64,000 nucleotides of DNA, taken from assembly GCF_022843985.1 (NCBI RefSeq), contig NZ_JALHMP010000019.1, positions 26,058 through 90,057 of the forward strand, written 5' to 3'. The notes under the pieces were generated by a model. It was given only the letters and a program-made list of their open reading frames with translations, had not been told where the DNA came from and searched no databases. This document shows, one piece after another, positions 8,610 through 16,449 of this stretch. Numbering within the stretch: the first letter of the stretch is position 1; each line of letters begins with the position of its first letter. Both the position numbers and the translations under genes were made by a program. Source of the DNA: Phreatobacter sp. Its GTDB lineage: Bacteria; Pseudomonadota; Alphaproteobacteria; Rhizobiales; Phreatobacteraceae.

Positions 8610-9359
8610 ATGGAGAATATTGGTCTCGTCGGCCTTTCGCGGCAGGTCGCCCTGCAGCGGGAGCTCGAGGTCATTGCGAACAACCTCGCCAACTTGAACA
8701 CCACGGGGTTCAAGCAGGACGACGTCGTGTTCCAGGAGTACCTGATGCCTGTCGCGCGGGACGATACGTTCCAGCGCGGCGCCGATCGCCGCATGTCATT
8801 CGTCTGGGACCGCGCCACCACGACCAACCTCGCCCAGGGCGGCGTCACCCAGACCGGCAATTCGCTCGACGCGGCCATCAACGGCCGCGGCCTCTTCGTC
8901 GTCCAGACACCGGAAGGCGAGCGCTACACCCGCAACGGCTCCTTCGAGCTCAATGCCCAGAACCAGCTCGTCACCAAGCAGGGCCAGATCGTCCTCGGTG
9001 AGGGCGGCCCCATCGCCTTCGAGGCCAACGACGTCGGCATCACCATCGGTCGCGACGGTTCGGTCGCCTCCTCGGGCGGTGCCCGCGGTCGTCTGCGGGT
9101 GGTCGACGGCAACGTGCCGCGCGCCTTCGAGAAGGTCGGCGACAACCTCTTCCGCCTGCGCGACGGCGCCCAGGCGGTGGCCGTGCCCACCGCCGATGTG
9201 AGGCAGGGCGCTCTCGAATCCTCCAATGTCACGCCCGTTCTTGCTCTGTCGCGGATGATCGAGGTCACCCGCTCCTACCAGTCGCTGGCCTCGAGCCTCG
9301 AGCGCCACGACCAGATGCGGCGGGACGCCATCCGTTCCCTCGGCAACACGTCGACCTGA
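8610..9359 (+). CDS. flgF: Flagellar proximal rod protein FlgF
   Basis: A 249-residue rod protein. It begins with the flagellar rod motif (LEVIANNLANLNTTGFKQDDV) and ends with the matching C-terminal helix (LESSNVTPVLALSRMIEVTRSYQSLASSLERHDQM). The middle holds the conserved G-F-L/N-type beta segments (RGLFVVQTPEGERYTRNGSF). The start at 8610 follows a GAAGGG ribosome site with 9-nt spacing; a longer in-frame extension to 8469 would place residues before the normal rod motif and read through the promoter. It is the first gene of flgF-flgG-flgA-flgH, with flgG 12 bp downstream. Confidence 0.96.
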   Translation: MENIGLVGLSRQVALQRELEVIANNLANLNTTGFKQDDVVFQEYLMPVARDDTFQRGADRRMSFVWDRATTTNLAQGGVTQTGNSLDAAINGRGLFVVQTPEGERYTRNGSFELNAQNQLVTKQGQIVLGEGGPIAFEANDVGITIGRDGSVASSGGARGRLRVVDGNVPRAFEKVGDNLFRLRDGAQAVAVPTADVRQGALESSNVTPVLALSRMIEVTRSYQSLASSLERHDQMRRDAIRSLGNTST

Positions 9360-9371
9360 GGACGCTGAACC

Positions 9372-10160
9372 ATGCGCGCGCTCCACACTGCCGCCAGCGG
9401 CATGAAGGCCCAGGAACTCACCGTCGAGGTGATCTCCAACAACATTGCCAACATGCGCACCACGGGATTCAAGCGCCAGCGCGCCGAGTTCCAGGACATG
9501 CTCTACGACCACCAGCGCCGAGCCGGCACCCAGAATTCGCAGCAGGGCAACCTTCTGCCGGTCGGCATTTCCGTGGGCTCCGGCGTCAAGGCCGCCGGCA
9601 CCTCCCGGATCATGACGCAGGGCAACGTCCTGTCCACCGAGAAGGACTATGACGTCGCCATCCGCGGCGAGGGCTTCTTCCGCATCAGCCTTCCCGACGG
9701 CCGCACCGCCTTCACCCGCGACGGCTCCTTCGAGCGTAATGCCGACGGCCAGATCGTGACCGTCGACGGCTACCAGATCGAGCCGGGCATCACCGTGCCA
9801 AACAATGCCAGCGCCGTGACCATCAGCGCCGCCGGCGTGGTCCAGGCGACCCTGCCCGGCCAGACCGCGGCCCAGGTCATCGGCCAGATCCAGCTCTCCC
9901 GTTTCGTCAACAAGGCGGGTCTTGAATCGATGGGCGACAACCTCTTCATGGAGACCGCCGCCTCCGGTCAGGCGATCACCACCACGCCCGGCAACGAAGG
10001 CATGGGCTCGCTGCTGCAGAAGAACCTCGAGCAATCAAACGTCACCGCCGTCTCTGAAATCTCCGACCTGATCGCCGCCCAGCGCGCCTATGAGATGAAT
10101 GCGCGCATCATCTCCGCGGCCGACCAGATGCTGCAGTCCACCTCGCAGCTGATGCGGTGA
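9372..10160 (+). CDS. flgG: Flagellar distal rod protein FlgG
   Basis: A 262-residue distal rod protein of the drive shaft. The N terminus carries MRALHTAASGMKAQELTVEV followed by the NNIANMRTTGFKRQRAEFQDM motif region. The centre contains GEGFFRISLPDGRTAFTRDGSF, and the C terminus has the closing helix (VSEISDLIAAQRAYEMNARIISAADQMLQ). Length and motifs agree with FlgG rather than FlgF or FlgE. It is translated after flgF, and the following flgA start overlaps or nearly overlaps its stop codon. Confidence 0.97.
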   Translation: MRALHTAASGMKAQELTVEVISNNIANMRTTGFKRQRAEFQDMLYDHQRRAGTQNSQQGNLLPVGISVGSGVKAAGTSRIMTQGNVLSTEKDYDVAIRGEGFFRISLPDGRTAFTRDGSFERNADGQIVTVDGYQIEPGITVPNNASAVTISAAGVVQATLPGQTAAQVIGQIQLSRFVNKAGLESMGDNLFMETAASGQAITTTPGNEGMGSLLQKNLEQSNVTAVSEISDLIAAQRAYEMNARIISAADQMLQSTSQLMR

Positions 10161-10168
10161 GGCTGATC

Positions 10169-11164
10169 ATGGCCCGCGCCCGCAACCTCCTCGCCGCCAC
10201 GCTGCTCGCCGGGCTGGTCCTGCCGGCCGGTGCGGATACGGGCCGCCCGGTACTCCGGCACGACGTCACCGTCGCCGGCGACATCGTGCGGCTCGGCGAC
10301 CTCTTCGACAATGCCGGCCGTCATGCCGACGTCGCCGTCTTCCGCTCACCCGATCCCGGTCATACCGGCCAGGTCCCGGCCTGGCGGATCGTCGAGGCGG
10401 CGCGCCGCGCCGGGCTTGAACCCGAAACTGCCGACCGCGACCGCGATGTCAGCGTCACCCGGGACGCCCGCATCGTGCCGCTGGCGGAAATGGAGGAGAA
10501 GATCGCGGCGGCGCTCGCCAGCAGCCTCGGCCTCGGGGATTCCAGCCGCGTCCAGGTGGTCTTCGATCGCGGCACCCGTCCGCTGACGGTGGAGCGTCAG
10601 GCCAGCGGCCAGGTCGACATTCTGCGCCTCGACCATGATCCGCGCAGCGGCCGCTTCGATGCCGTCCTCGGCATCCGCGGCTCGGGACGTTCCGAGCGCG
10701 CCGGTGGATTCCGCGTTCATGGCACCGCCAACGAACTGGTCGAGTTTGCCGTGCCGGCCCGCACCATCGGTCGTGGCGAGGTCGTCCGCGCCTCCGACCT
10801 GGTCATCGACCGCAAGCCGCGCAACACCCTGCCGATGATGACCGCGGACACTGTTGTCTCCCTCGCTCAGGCCGTCGGCCTCGCCGCCCGCCGCCCGCTG
10901 TCGCCGGAGCGCCCGTTCCGGACCATCGACCTGATGAAACCGGAACTGGTCGAACGCAACGCCAACGTCATCATCATCGTCGAGCGTCCCGGCCTGTCGC
11001 TGACGATGCGTGGCAGGGCGCTCGAAGCCGGCGCCGAAGGCGACGTCATCCAGGTGGAGAACATCCAGTCGCGCAAGAGACTGCAGGCGGTGGTGACGGG
11101 CCTCAACCGGGTCTCGCTGGCGACACAGCCGACCACCCTCGCCGCCGCGACGAGGACCCCGTGA
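10169..11164 (+). CDS. flgA: P-ring assembly chaperone FlgA
   Basis: A 331-residue periplasmic FlgA, which assists assembly of the FlgI P-ring. It has a signal peptide (ARNLLAATLLAGLVLPAGAD), an N-terminal domain with VAGDIVRLGDLF, and a C-terminal SAF domain (PARTIGRGEVVRASDLVIDRKPR, then AVGLAARRPLSPERPFR). The ATG at 10169 is preferred because GGTGAGG lies 6 nt upstream. A GTG at 10157 overlaps the flgG stop but has no ribosome site. The SAF tail ends with IQVENIQSRKRLQAVV, which is typical. flgH follows within about 50 bp. Confidence 0.94.
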   Translation: MARARNLLAATLLAGLVLPAGADTGRPVLRHDVTVAGDIVRLGDLFDNAGRHADVAVFRSPDPGHTGQVPAWRIVEAARRAGLEPETADRDRDVSVTRDARIVPLAEMEEKIAAALASSLGLGDSSRVQVVFDRGTRPLTVERQASGQVDILRLDHDPRSGRFDAVLGIRGSGRSERAGGFRVHGTANELVEFAVPARTIGRGEVVRASDLVIDRKPRNTLPMMTADTVVSLAQAVGLAARRPLSPERPFRTIDLMKPELVERNANVIIIVERPGLSLTMRGRALEAGAEGDVIQVENIQSRKRLQAVVTGLNRVSLATQPTTLAAATRTP

Positions 11165-11214
11165 TGACCGCCGCGCTCGCCACATCCCATCCTCGTTCCG
11201 CGTCAGGAACCGCC

Positions 11215-11949
11215 ATGCGAACCGCCCGCCCGCTCCTCATCCTCCTGGCCGGCCTATCGACGGCCGCCTGCGGCGCGCCGGACCGGCTGCGCAATATCGG
11301 CCAGGCCCCGGCCCTCTCGGCGGTGGAGAACCCGCAGGCCCGCGCCGGCTACCGCCCGGTCTCCATGCCCATGCCGGAGCCGCAGCCGATCTCGCACAAT
11401 CCGAACTCGCTCTGGCGCAACGGGTCGCGCGCCTTCTTCCGCGACCAGCGCGCCCAGCGCGTCGGCGACATCCTCACCGTCAAGGTCAGGTTCCAGGACC
11501 AGGCCAACATCCAGAACACCACGAACCAGTCGCGCACCGGCTCGCAGAGCATGGGCACCCCCAACCTCTTCGGCGCCGAACGGCTGATCGCGCGGACCGG
11601 GGCCGATCCCGCCAGCCTGGTGTCCACCACAGGCTCGAACTCCAACGAGGGCCGAGGCTCCGTGGCGCGGTCGGAGACCCTGACGACGAATGTCGCCGCC
11701 GTCGTCATGCAGGTCCTGCCCAACGGCAATCTCGTGCTCGAAGGCAAGCAGGAGATGCGGGTCAATTTCGAGGTGCGAGAACTGATCGTCGCTGGCGTCG
11801 TGCGGCCGGAGGATATCGAGAGCGACAACACCATCGACTCCAACAAGATCGCCCAGGCCCGCATCGGTTATGGCGGTCGCGGCCAGATCACCGATCAGCA
11901 GCAGCCGCGCTATGGCCAGCAGGTCCTCGACGTCCTCCTGCCCTTCTGA
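11215..11949 (+). CDS. flgH: L-ring lipoprotein FlgH
   Basis: A 244-residue outer-membrane L-ring protein. It has a lipoprotein signal with lipobox LSTAAC (acylated Cys at residue 19). It also contains the conserved segment SLWRNGSRAFFRDQRAQRVGDILTV, a NVAAVVMQVLPNGNLVLEG core, and a C terminus ending GRGQITDQQQPRYGQQVLDVLLPF. The chosen ATG follows AGGA at good spacing and gives a normal lipoprotein leader. An in-frame GTG at 11161 overlapping the flgA stop would add 18 residues before the signal and is disfavoured. It is the last gene of the rod/ring operon; no clear terminator follows. Confidence 0.95.
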   Translation: MRTARPLLILLAGLSTAACGAPDRLRNIGQAPALSAVENPQARAGYRPVSMPMPEPQPISHNPNSLWRNGSRAFFRDQRAQRVGDILTVKVRFQDQANIQNTTNQSRTGSQSMGTPNLFGAERLIARTGADPASLVSTTGSNSNEGRGSVARSETLTTNVAAVVMQVLPNGNLVLEGKQEMRVNFEVRELIVAGVVRPEDIESDNTIDSNKIAQARIGYGGRGQITDQQQPRYGQQVLDVLLPF

Positions 11950-12245
11950 CCAAACCCAGAGCTCCCAGCCGTCCCCGCTCCCCAGCGACTACGGCAAGTC
12001 CGGCGCCGCCCGCGTTCTCCCAACGCCGGCGGCGTCGGCATTTCGGGCCGCCGCGGCGATACAGGATATGCGCTCCCCGTGCGGCAGGGGCAAACACGAT
12101 CCGCAACGCGAACCATGGCCTGGCGCGCTGTAACGGCGAAATCCGGTTGATGTCCGCACGGACGGCAAACGAGAATCCGCTTGCACGAGCAGGCATTCCA
12201 TCGCGGTAGTCAGCGCTTGGCAGGACCTGGGCAGGGGCCGTGAAC

Positions 12246-12710
12246 ATGCGGGTAATCCGTTTCGTCGCAATCTTCGCCGCAGTGGCAGCCATCGTCACAG
12301 TGGCGGCGGTGACGGCGGCTTTCATGGTGTGGAGCATGATGTCGGTACAGCCGGGAACGGCGACGGCGCTATTTACGCTGTTCATCCTGGCACCGGGGGC
12401 CGGATTGGCCGCAGGGCTTTATTTTGCAGCACGGAGCGCGATGCGCACTGGCGGCGGGACGGGGCCGCGAGACGGGCAAGGGGCGCAGGGCCCGGCCATC
12501 CTGCTTGCCATTTTCGCCGGTCTCGCAGGATTTCTTGCCGGCTATGGCGGGACGCGGGCCTGGATCGACCTCAACTATACAGACCGATGGAGCAACCCGG
12601 CCGCGGCTCCTGTCTGGATTCCCCATGCGCCGGCTTTCGCCGGTGCCGCGCTTGCGCTCGTGCTCGCTGCGCTCGTCCTCGCCGGCCGGCGCGGCAGTGC
12701 GCGCCGCTGA
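12246..12710 (+). CDS. Hypothetical membrane protein, four predicted helices
   Basis: A 154-residue protein of unknown function with four hydrophobic segments: VIRFVAIFAAVAAIVTVAAV, TALFTLFILAPGAGLAAGL, AILLAIFAGLAGFLAGYGGT, and FAGAALALVLAALVLAG near the C terminus. Short charged loops lie between them and the tail ends RRGSARR. AGGGG lies 8 nt before the ATG; an in-frame GTG two codons earlier is too close to it. It follows flgH after about 300 bp with no visible promoter. A link to the flagellum is not supported by anything in its sequence. It converges on the small gene at 12724. Confidence 0.6.
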   Translation: MRVIRFVAIFAAVAAIVTVAAVTAAFMVWSMMSVQPGTATALFTLFILAPGAGLAAGLYFAARSAMRTGGGTGPRDGQGAQGPAILLAIFAGLAGFLAGYGGTRAWIDLNYTDRWSNPAAAPVWIPHAPAFAGAALALVLAALVLAGRRGSARR

Positions 12711-12723
12711 GGCGCCCCTGTCC

Positions 12724-12930
12724 TTATCCCTGGCGACGACGCAGGCGGTCTACGATGACAAGCACAAGGCCGACGCCGGCGAACGTGCCGCAGAGCTGTC
12801 CGGCGAGGCGGAGCACCTCGGCCGGGTCGTTCGACTGCGGCGCGAGATAGGCCGCGCCGCCGAACAGAGCGACGGCGACCACGATCAGGAAAACACCGGC
12901 GCGGCCGAGCTTCAGCTTGGTCGACGACAT
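12724..12930 (-). CDS. Small hypothetical membrane protein, 68 residues
   Basis: A short protein with two hydrophobic segments (AGVFLIVVAVALFGGAAYLAP and LCGTFAGVGLVLVIVDRL) separated by a polar loop, ending in a basic tail. A GGAG ribosome site lies 7 nt upstream of the ATG and the frame is clean, which favours a real gene. No family is recognised. It converges with the gene at 12246, 13 bp away. Confidence 0.6.
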   Translation of the reverse strand: MSSTKLKLGRAGVFLIVVAVALFGGAAYLAPQSNDPAEVLRLAGQLCGTFAGVGLVLVIVDRLRRRQG

Positions 12931-13044
12931 TGATGGACTCCGGTGCGCAGGACATTGGCCCCGACCATCACTAGGCCGTCGAGGGCTTGACTGCTACAGC
13001 TCAACCGGCGGCAGAGGCCATGTCCCCGACCCGGCCCCATATCG

Positions 13045-13069
13045 AAACGGCCGCCCCGAGGGGCGGCCG
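13045..13069 (-). terminator. Rho-independent-like terminator of dksA
   Basis: The perfect 10-bp stem CGGCCGCCCC / GGGGCGGCCG has a 2-base spacer between its arms (13048-13057 and 13060-13069). On the minus strand a short T-run (TTTC) follows. It lies 28 bp past the dksA stop. Confidence 0.7.
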
Positions 13070-13097
13070 CCTTGTCCCGATCGGGCGCGGTGGCGCC

Positions 13098-13514
13098 CTA
13101 TTCGTCGCGGTAGACCCGCTCGCGACGCTCGTGGCGCTCCTGCGCCTCCAGCGACAGGGTGGCGATCGGCCGGGCCTCGAGGCGCTTCAGCGAAATCGGA
13201 TCGCCGGTCTCCTCGCAGAACCCATAGGTGCCGTCCTCGATGCGGGCGAGTGCCGCGTCGATCTTGGCGATCAGCTTGCGCTGGCGGTCCCGGGCCCGCA
13301 ATTCGATCGCACGGTCCGTCTCGGACGACGCGCGGTCGGCAATGTCCGGATGGTTCTGGTTCTCGTCCTGCAGGTTTTGCAGGGTTTCCTTGGCTTCGCG
13401 AAGGATGTCGTCCTTCCAAGCCAGCAGCTTCTTGCGGAAAAACTCTTTCTGCCGCTCGTTCATGAACGGCTCCGAGTCATTCGGGCGGTAATCCGCTTCC
13501 AACTCCAACGTCAT
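13098..13514 (-). CDS. dksA: RNA polymerase-binding transcription factor DksA
   Basis: A 138-residue DksA, which enters the RNA polymerase secondary channel and, with ppGpp, adjusts transcription of rRNA and amino-acid genes. It shows the N-terminal helix (NERQKEFFRKKLLAWKDDIL), a coiled-coil hairpin (HPDIADRASSETDRAIELRARDRQ) with acidic tip residues, and the C-terminal domain (GTYGFCEETGDPI, LEARPIATLSLEAQERHERR). Only one of the four usual zinc-finger cysteines is present. Reduced fingers of this kind are common in Alphaproteobacteria, so this is not a sign of decay. GAGGGG lies 8 nt before the ATG. It is downstream of fliX in the same direction but separated by about 200 bp. Confidence 0.95.
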   Translation of the reverse strand: MTLELEADYRPNDSEPFMNERQKEFFRKKLLAWKDDILREAKETLQNLQDENQNHPDIADRASSETDRAIELRARDRQRKLIAKIDAALARIEDGTYGFCEETGDPISLKRLEARPIATLSLEAQERHERRERVYRDE

Positions 13515-13712
13515 GCGCCGAACCCCTCAAGATTCACGGTAAAAGTCTCCGTGTTTCGGCGCGCTCATAGCATTCGTCCCGAGGGCAGACAACCTGAAAG
13601 CAGGTCATGCAGCCGTCATGGAGCCGCGAGCGCAACCCCTGCAAAAGCAGAAACCGTGCCATAAGGCCTGATTTCCGGGATTCCCGTTGGTTCGACCGCC
13701 GATCGGCAGGAT

Positions 13713-14147
13713 TCAGGCCTTTGCCGCGGCCTCGCGCTTGGCGATCTCCACCTGCGCCCTGAGGTCGATTTCCGCGAGGACAGAGTCGAGGCCGGGATCG
13801 CCCGAATCCTCGAGGCTCGCCGCGGTCAGGCTGCGCAGCTTGAGGAGCACCGCCGGCAGGGGCTCGCCGGCGAGGAGCGACAGCTTCAGGTCGTCGAGGA
13901 GGTCGAGGGACTGACGTCCGCGCTGCATGGCCCGTCGCCGTTTCTCGCGGCGGTCTTCCGGCTGCATGCCCTGCACCGCCAGCAGCGTCTCCAGACCGGC
14001 GGCCGCCATGGTCGGGCGGCTCGCGGCGGTCGCCGGCGATTCCGTCTTCTCGCCCGGCAGTTCGAAGGCCGTGCGGGGGCGATCGGCCTTCTGGGCCGGC
14101 TGGCCGGTTGTGACGGCGCCGATGGCAGGCGGCGTGATGATCCGCAT
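13713..14147 (-). CDS. fliX: Flagellar assembly regulator FliX
   Basis: A 144-residue FliX-like protein. It starts MRIITPPAIGAV, has a variable middle (FELPGE), a conserved GLETLLAVQGM segment, and a helical region with GRQSLDLLDDLKLSLLAGEPLPAVLLKLRSL. In Caulobacter FliX couples early basal-body assembly to the sigma-54 activator FlbD, and its gene is divergent from flgI, exactly as here. A GAGAGGGA ribosome site precedes the ATG. Its presence strongly suggests that an FlbD gene exists elsewhere in the genome and that the dyads found in this window are FlbD targets. Confidence 0.85.
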   Translation of the reverse strand: MRIITPPAIGAVTTGQPAQKADRPRTAFELPGEKTESPATAASRPTMAAAGLETLLAVQGMQPEDRREKRRRAMQRGRQSLDLLDDLKLSLLAGEPLPAVLLKLRSLTAASLEDSGDPGLDSVLAEIDLRAQVEIAKREAAAKA

Positions 14148-14222
14148 GGGTCCCTCTCCGGAACGGCCACTTCAGCAAAGCGCAACAGGTGTTGAGCGAC
14201 CGTTAAGAGAGCCCCGCCATGG

Positions 14223-14237
14223 TTAAGGGGCCGTTAA
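14223..14237. promoter_or_regulatory. CtrA full consensus site between fliX and flgI
   Basis: The sequence TTAA-GGGGCCG-TTAA matches the CtrA full site TTAA-N7-TTAA without mismatch. It lies 76 bp upstream of the fliX start, where it could activate fliX as an early gene, and only 5 bp from the FlbD-like dyad. Confidence 0.7.
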
Positions 14238-14241
14238 TGCC

Positions 14242-14256
14242 CGGCAAGAGTTGCCG
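14242..14256. promoter_or_regulatory. FlbD-like dyad upstream of flgI
   Basis: The sequence is CGGCA-AGAGT-TGCCG. The arms extend three more bases on each side, making this the longest of the four dyads. Its centre is about 93 bp upstream of the -24 element of the flgI promoter. Confidence 0.7.
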
Positions 14257-14339
14257 GGCAGTCGGCAGGATCCCCCCGAAATCCGCGCAACTGGAAAAAA
14301 CTTTGTTAGCAAATCAAGGAGTTAAAAGCCAAATCCGGG

Positions 14340-14356
14340 TTGGCACGCCGCATGCT
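14340..14356 (+). promoter_or_regulatory. Putative sigma-54 promoter of flgI
   Basis: TTGGCACGCCGCATGCT matches YTGGCACG-N4-TTGCW with a single mismatch and the correct 12-bp GG to GC distance. It is the best sigma-54 match in the window. Predicted start near 14367, 17 nt before the flgI ATG. Confidence 0.75.
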
Positions 14357-14383
14357 TGTCCATGACGACCCAAGGGGATCCCG

Positions 14384-15484
14384 ATGTTCCGCCGCCTCGC
14401 CCTTCTTCTGAGCCTCCTGGCCCTTGCCGCTCCGGCCGGAGCCACGACCTCGCGCATCAAGGATCTGGTCGACGTCGAGGGCATCCGCGAGAACCAGCTC
14501 ATCGGATACGGCCTCGTGGTTGGCCTCAACGGCACCGGCGACACGCTGAACAACTCGCCCTTCACCCGCCAGTCCATCCAGTCGATGATGGAGCGCCTCG
14601 GCGTCAATACGCGCGGCATGAACCTGCGCACCGCCAATGTCGCTGCCGTCATGGTCACCGCCAACCTGCCGCCCTTCGCCACCCAGGGCACGCGCATCGA
14701 CCTCAAGGTCTCCGCCATGGGCGATTCCCGCTCGCTGCAGGGCGGCGAGCTCCTGGTCACCCCGCTCGTCGGCGCCGATGGCGAGGTCTATGCGGTCGGC
14801 CAGGGCGCCGTTGCCATCGCCGGCTTCCAGGCTCAGGGAGCGGCCGCCACCATCACCCGCGGCGTCCCGACCGTCGGGCGCGTCTCCAACGGCGGCATCG
14901 TCGAGCGGGAGGTCGCCTTCTCGATCAACCGCATGGCCTCGCTGAAGCTCGCCCTGCGCAATCCCGACCTGACCACGGCGCGCCGCATCGCCGCCGCCAT
15001 CAACGACTTCATCGGGGCCCCGGCGGCCGAGCCAACCGACCCCGCCACTATCCACCTCAAGGTACCGCCGCGCTTCGAGGGCAACATCGTCGCCCTGCTC
15101 ACCGAGATCGAGCAGTTGCGCGTCCAGCCCGACCAGGTGGCGAAGGTGGTCATCGACGAAGCCTCCGGCATCATCGTCATGGGCAAGGACGTCCGGGTCT
15201 CGACCGTGGCAATCGCCCAGGGCAACCTCACCGTGACGGTGTCCGAGCGACCACAGGTCGTCCAGCCCAACCCCCTCGCCCAGGGCGAAACCGTCGTCGT
15301 GCCCCGCACCCAGATCCAGGCGACCGAGGAGGGCAAGCGCCTCGCCCTGGTCCGCGAGGGGGTGTCGCTGCAGGAACTGGTCGACGGCCTCAACGCCCTC
15401 GGCATCGGCCCGCGTGACATGATCGCCATTCTGCAGGCCATCAAGGCCGCCGGCGCCCTTCAGGCCGAGATCGAGGTGCTGTGA
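14384..15484 (+). CDS. flgI: Flagellar P-ring protein FlgI
   Basis: A 366-residue periplasmic P-ring protein. It has a signal peptide (RRLALLLSLLALAAPAGATT) and the conserved start of the mature part (RIKDLVDVEGIRENQLIGYGLVVGLNGTGD). Also present are NVAAVMVTANLPPFATQGTRIDLKVSAMGD and the C-terminal EGVSLQELVDGLNALGIGPRDMIAILQAIKAAGALQAEIEVL. Length and all motifs match FlgI. It is the first gene of flgI-cheL-flgN-like and has its own sigma-54-like promoter. The next start overlaps its stop. Confidence 0.98.
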   Translation: MFRRLALLLSLLALAAPAGATTSRIKDLVDVEGIRENQLIGYGLVVGLNGTGDTLNNSPFTRQSIQSMMERLGVNTRGMNLRTANVAAVMVTANLPPFATQGTRIDLKVSAMGDSRSLQGGELLVTPLVGADGEVYAVGQGAVAIAGFQAQGAAATITRGVPTVGRVSNGGIVEREVAFSINRMASLKLALRNPDLTTARRIAAAINDFIGAPAAEPTDPATIHLKVPPRFEGNIVALLTEIEQLRVQPDQVAKVVIDEASGIIVMGKDVRVSTVAIAQGNLTVTVSERPQVVQPNPLAQGETVVVPRTQIQATEEGKRLALVREGVSLQELVDGLNALGIGPRDMIAILQAIKAAGALQAEIEVL

Positions 15485-15813
15485 TGCGCAGCCTGACCCC
15501 CGAAGTCACCGCCGTCAACGCCGCCACACCCGCCGCCGCCCGGGTCACGGGATCGCGCGAGCAGCGTGCCTGGTCACAGGCGCAGAATTTCGAGCAGGTG
15601 TTCCTCAACACCATGTTCTCGCAGATGTTCACCGGCATCGGCACGGAATCGCCGCTCGGCGGCAAGCAGAGCGAAGCCTGGCGTGGAATGCTGGTCGACG
15701 AATATGCCAAGTCGGTCACCGGCCAGGGCGGCGTCGGCCTAGCCAACCATGTCTATCGTGAACTGATCGGCGCGCAGGAAGCCGCGCCCCGCCGTGTTCC
15801 GGCCAGGAGCTGA
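15484..15813 (+). CDS. cheL: CheL-type rod-binding protein (FlgJ N-domain only)
   Basis: A 109-residue protein equal to the N-terminal rod-binding domain of FlgJ without the muramidase domain, as is usual in Alphaproteobacteria, where it is often named CheL. The core is QAQNFEQVFLNTMFSQMFTGIG, then SEAWRGMLVDEYAKSVTGQGGVGLANHVYREL. The ATG at 15484 overlaps the flgI stop; a GTG one codon earlier is also possible. GAGGTG lies 5 nt upstream. It probably caps or guides rod polymerisation. A separate enzyme must open the peptidoglycan, and none is seen here. Confidence 0.88.
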   Translation: MRSLTPEVTAVNAATPAAARVTGSREQRAWSQAQNFEQVFLNTMFSQMFTGIGTESPLGGKQSEAWRGMLVDEYAKSVTGQGGVGLANHVYRELIGAQEAAPRRVPARS

Positions 15814-15816
15814 CCC

Positions 15817-16296
15817 ATGCAGCACCCCGCCACCCGTCCCGTTCCGCCACCCTTCGCCAGCGCCGCGGAGGCCATCGCCTTCGCCAACGGGCTGCGCGCC
15901 ACCATGACGGAGCTCAGGGCCGTGCTGGCCGAGGAGACGGCTCTGGTTCGCGCCGCCCAGATCAAGGCCGCGCAGCCCTTCGAGGCGCGCAAGACCGAGC
16001 TGTCGCATCGCTACCTCGCCGATCTCGCCCGCCTCAAGCTGCACAGCGCTGCCCTGCGAACCCATGCCGGCGCCGCGCTTGCCGGACTGGAAGCTGAGCA
16101 TGCCGCCCTGCAGGACGCACTGCAGGTGAATCTCGCCGTCCTCGCCACCGCCCATGCCGTCGCCGAGGGCATCATCCGCCATGTCTCGCAGGCGGTTCAG
16201 GCGCGCCGAGCCCCGGCCGGCTACGGTGCCAACGGCCGCGCCACGGCGCCCGCCCCCCGTGCGAGCGCGCCGGTCGCCGTGGTCCGGAGTCTTTGA
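15817..16296 (+). CDS. FlgN/FlbY-like flagellar protein
   Basis: A 159-residue, mostly helical protein. It carries long amphipathic stretches (AEAIAFANGLRATMTELRAVLAEETALVRAAQIKAAQPFEARKTEL is spread over two helices) typical of FlgN-type chaperones for hook-associated proteins, and a disordered alanine/proline tail. It starts 3 bp after cheL with an AGGAG site. In Caulobacter the same position after cheL is held by flbY. Sequence alone does not separate a FlgN-type chaperone from FlbY, so no symbol is given. A role as an export chaperone for FlgK and FlgL is inferred. Confidence 0.6.
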   Translation: MQHPATRPVPPPFASAAEAIAFANGLRATMTELRAVLAEETALVRAAQIKAAQPFEARKTELSHRYLADLARLKLHSAALRTHAGAALAGLEAEHAALQDALQVNLAVLATAHAVAEGIIRHVSQAVQARRAPAGYGANGRATAPAPRASAPVAVVRSL

Positions 16297-16356
16297 CGGC
16301 CGGCGACGAACATTCGCACATGATTTTCAAGAATAATGCATCGCAACATTTACCAT

Positions 16357-16381
16357 ATGTCCTAACGAGAGCTTAGGACAT
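16357..16381. promoter_or_regulatory. Perfect 9-bp inverted repeat upstream of the flaG-like gene
   Basis: The sequence is ATGTCCTAA-N7-TTAGGACAT, with arms 16357-16365 and 16373-16381 matching perfectly. Its centre reads CTAA-CGAGAGC-TTAG, which has the N7 spacing of a CtrA site with one mismatch per half. It could be an operator or a leader hairpin; there is no T-run, so it is not an obvious terminator. Confidence 0.55.
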
Positions 16382-16449
16382 CGGGTTCATGATCCGGCAC
16401 TTGGGAGAAGAGGGATCACGAGGTCCTTCCCCCGCAGGGAGTACCGGTC

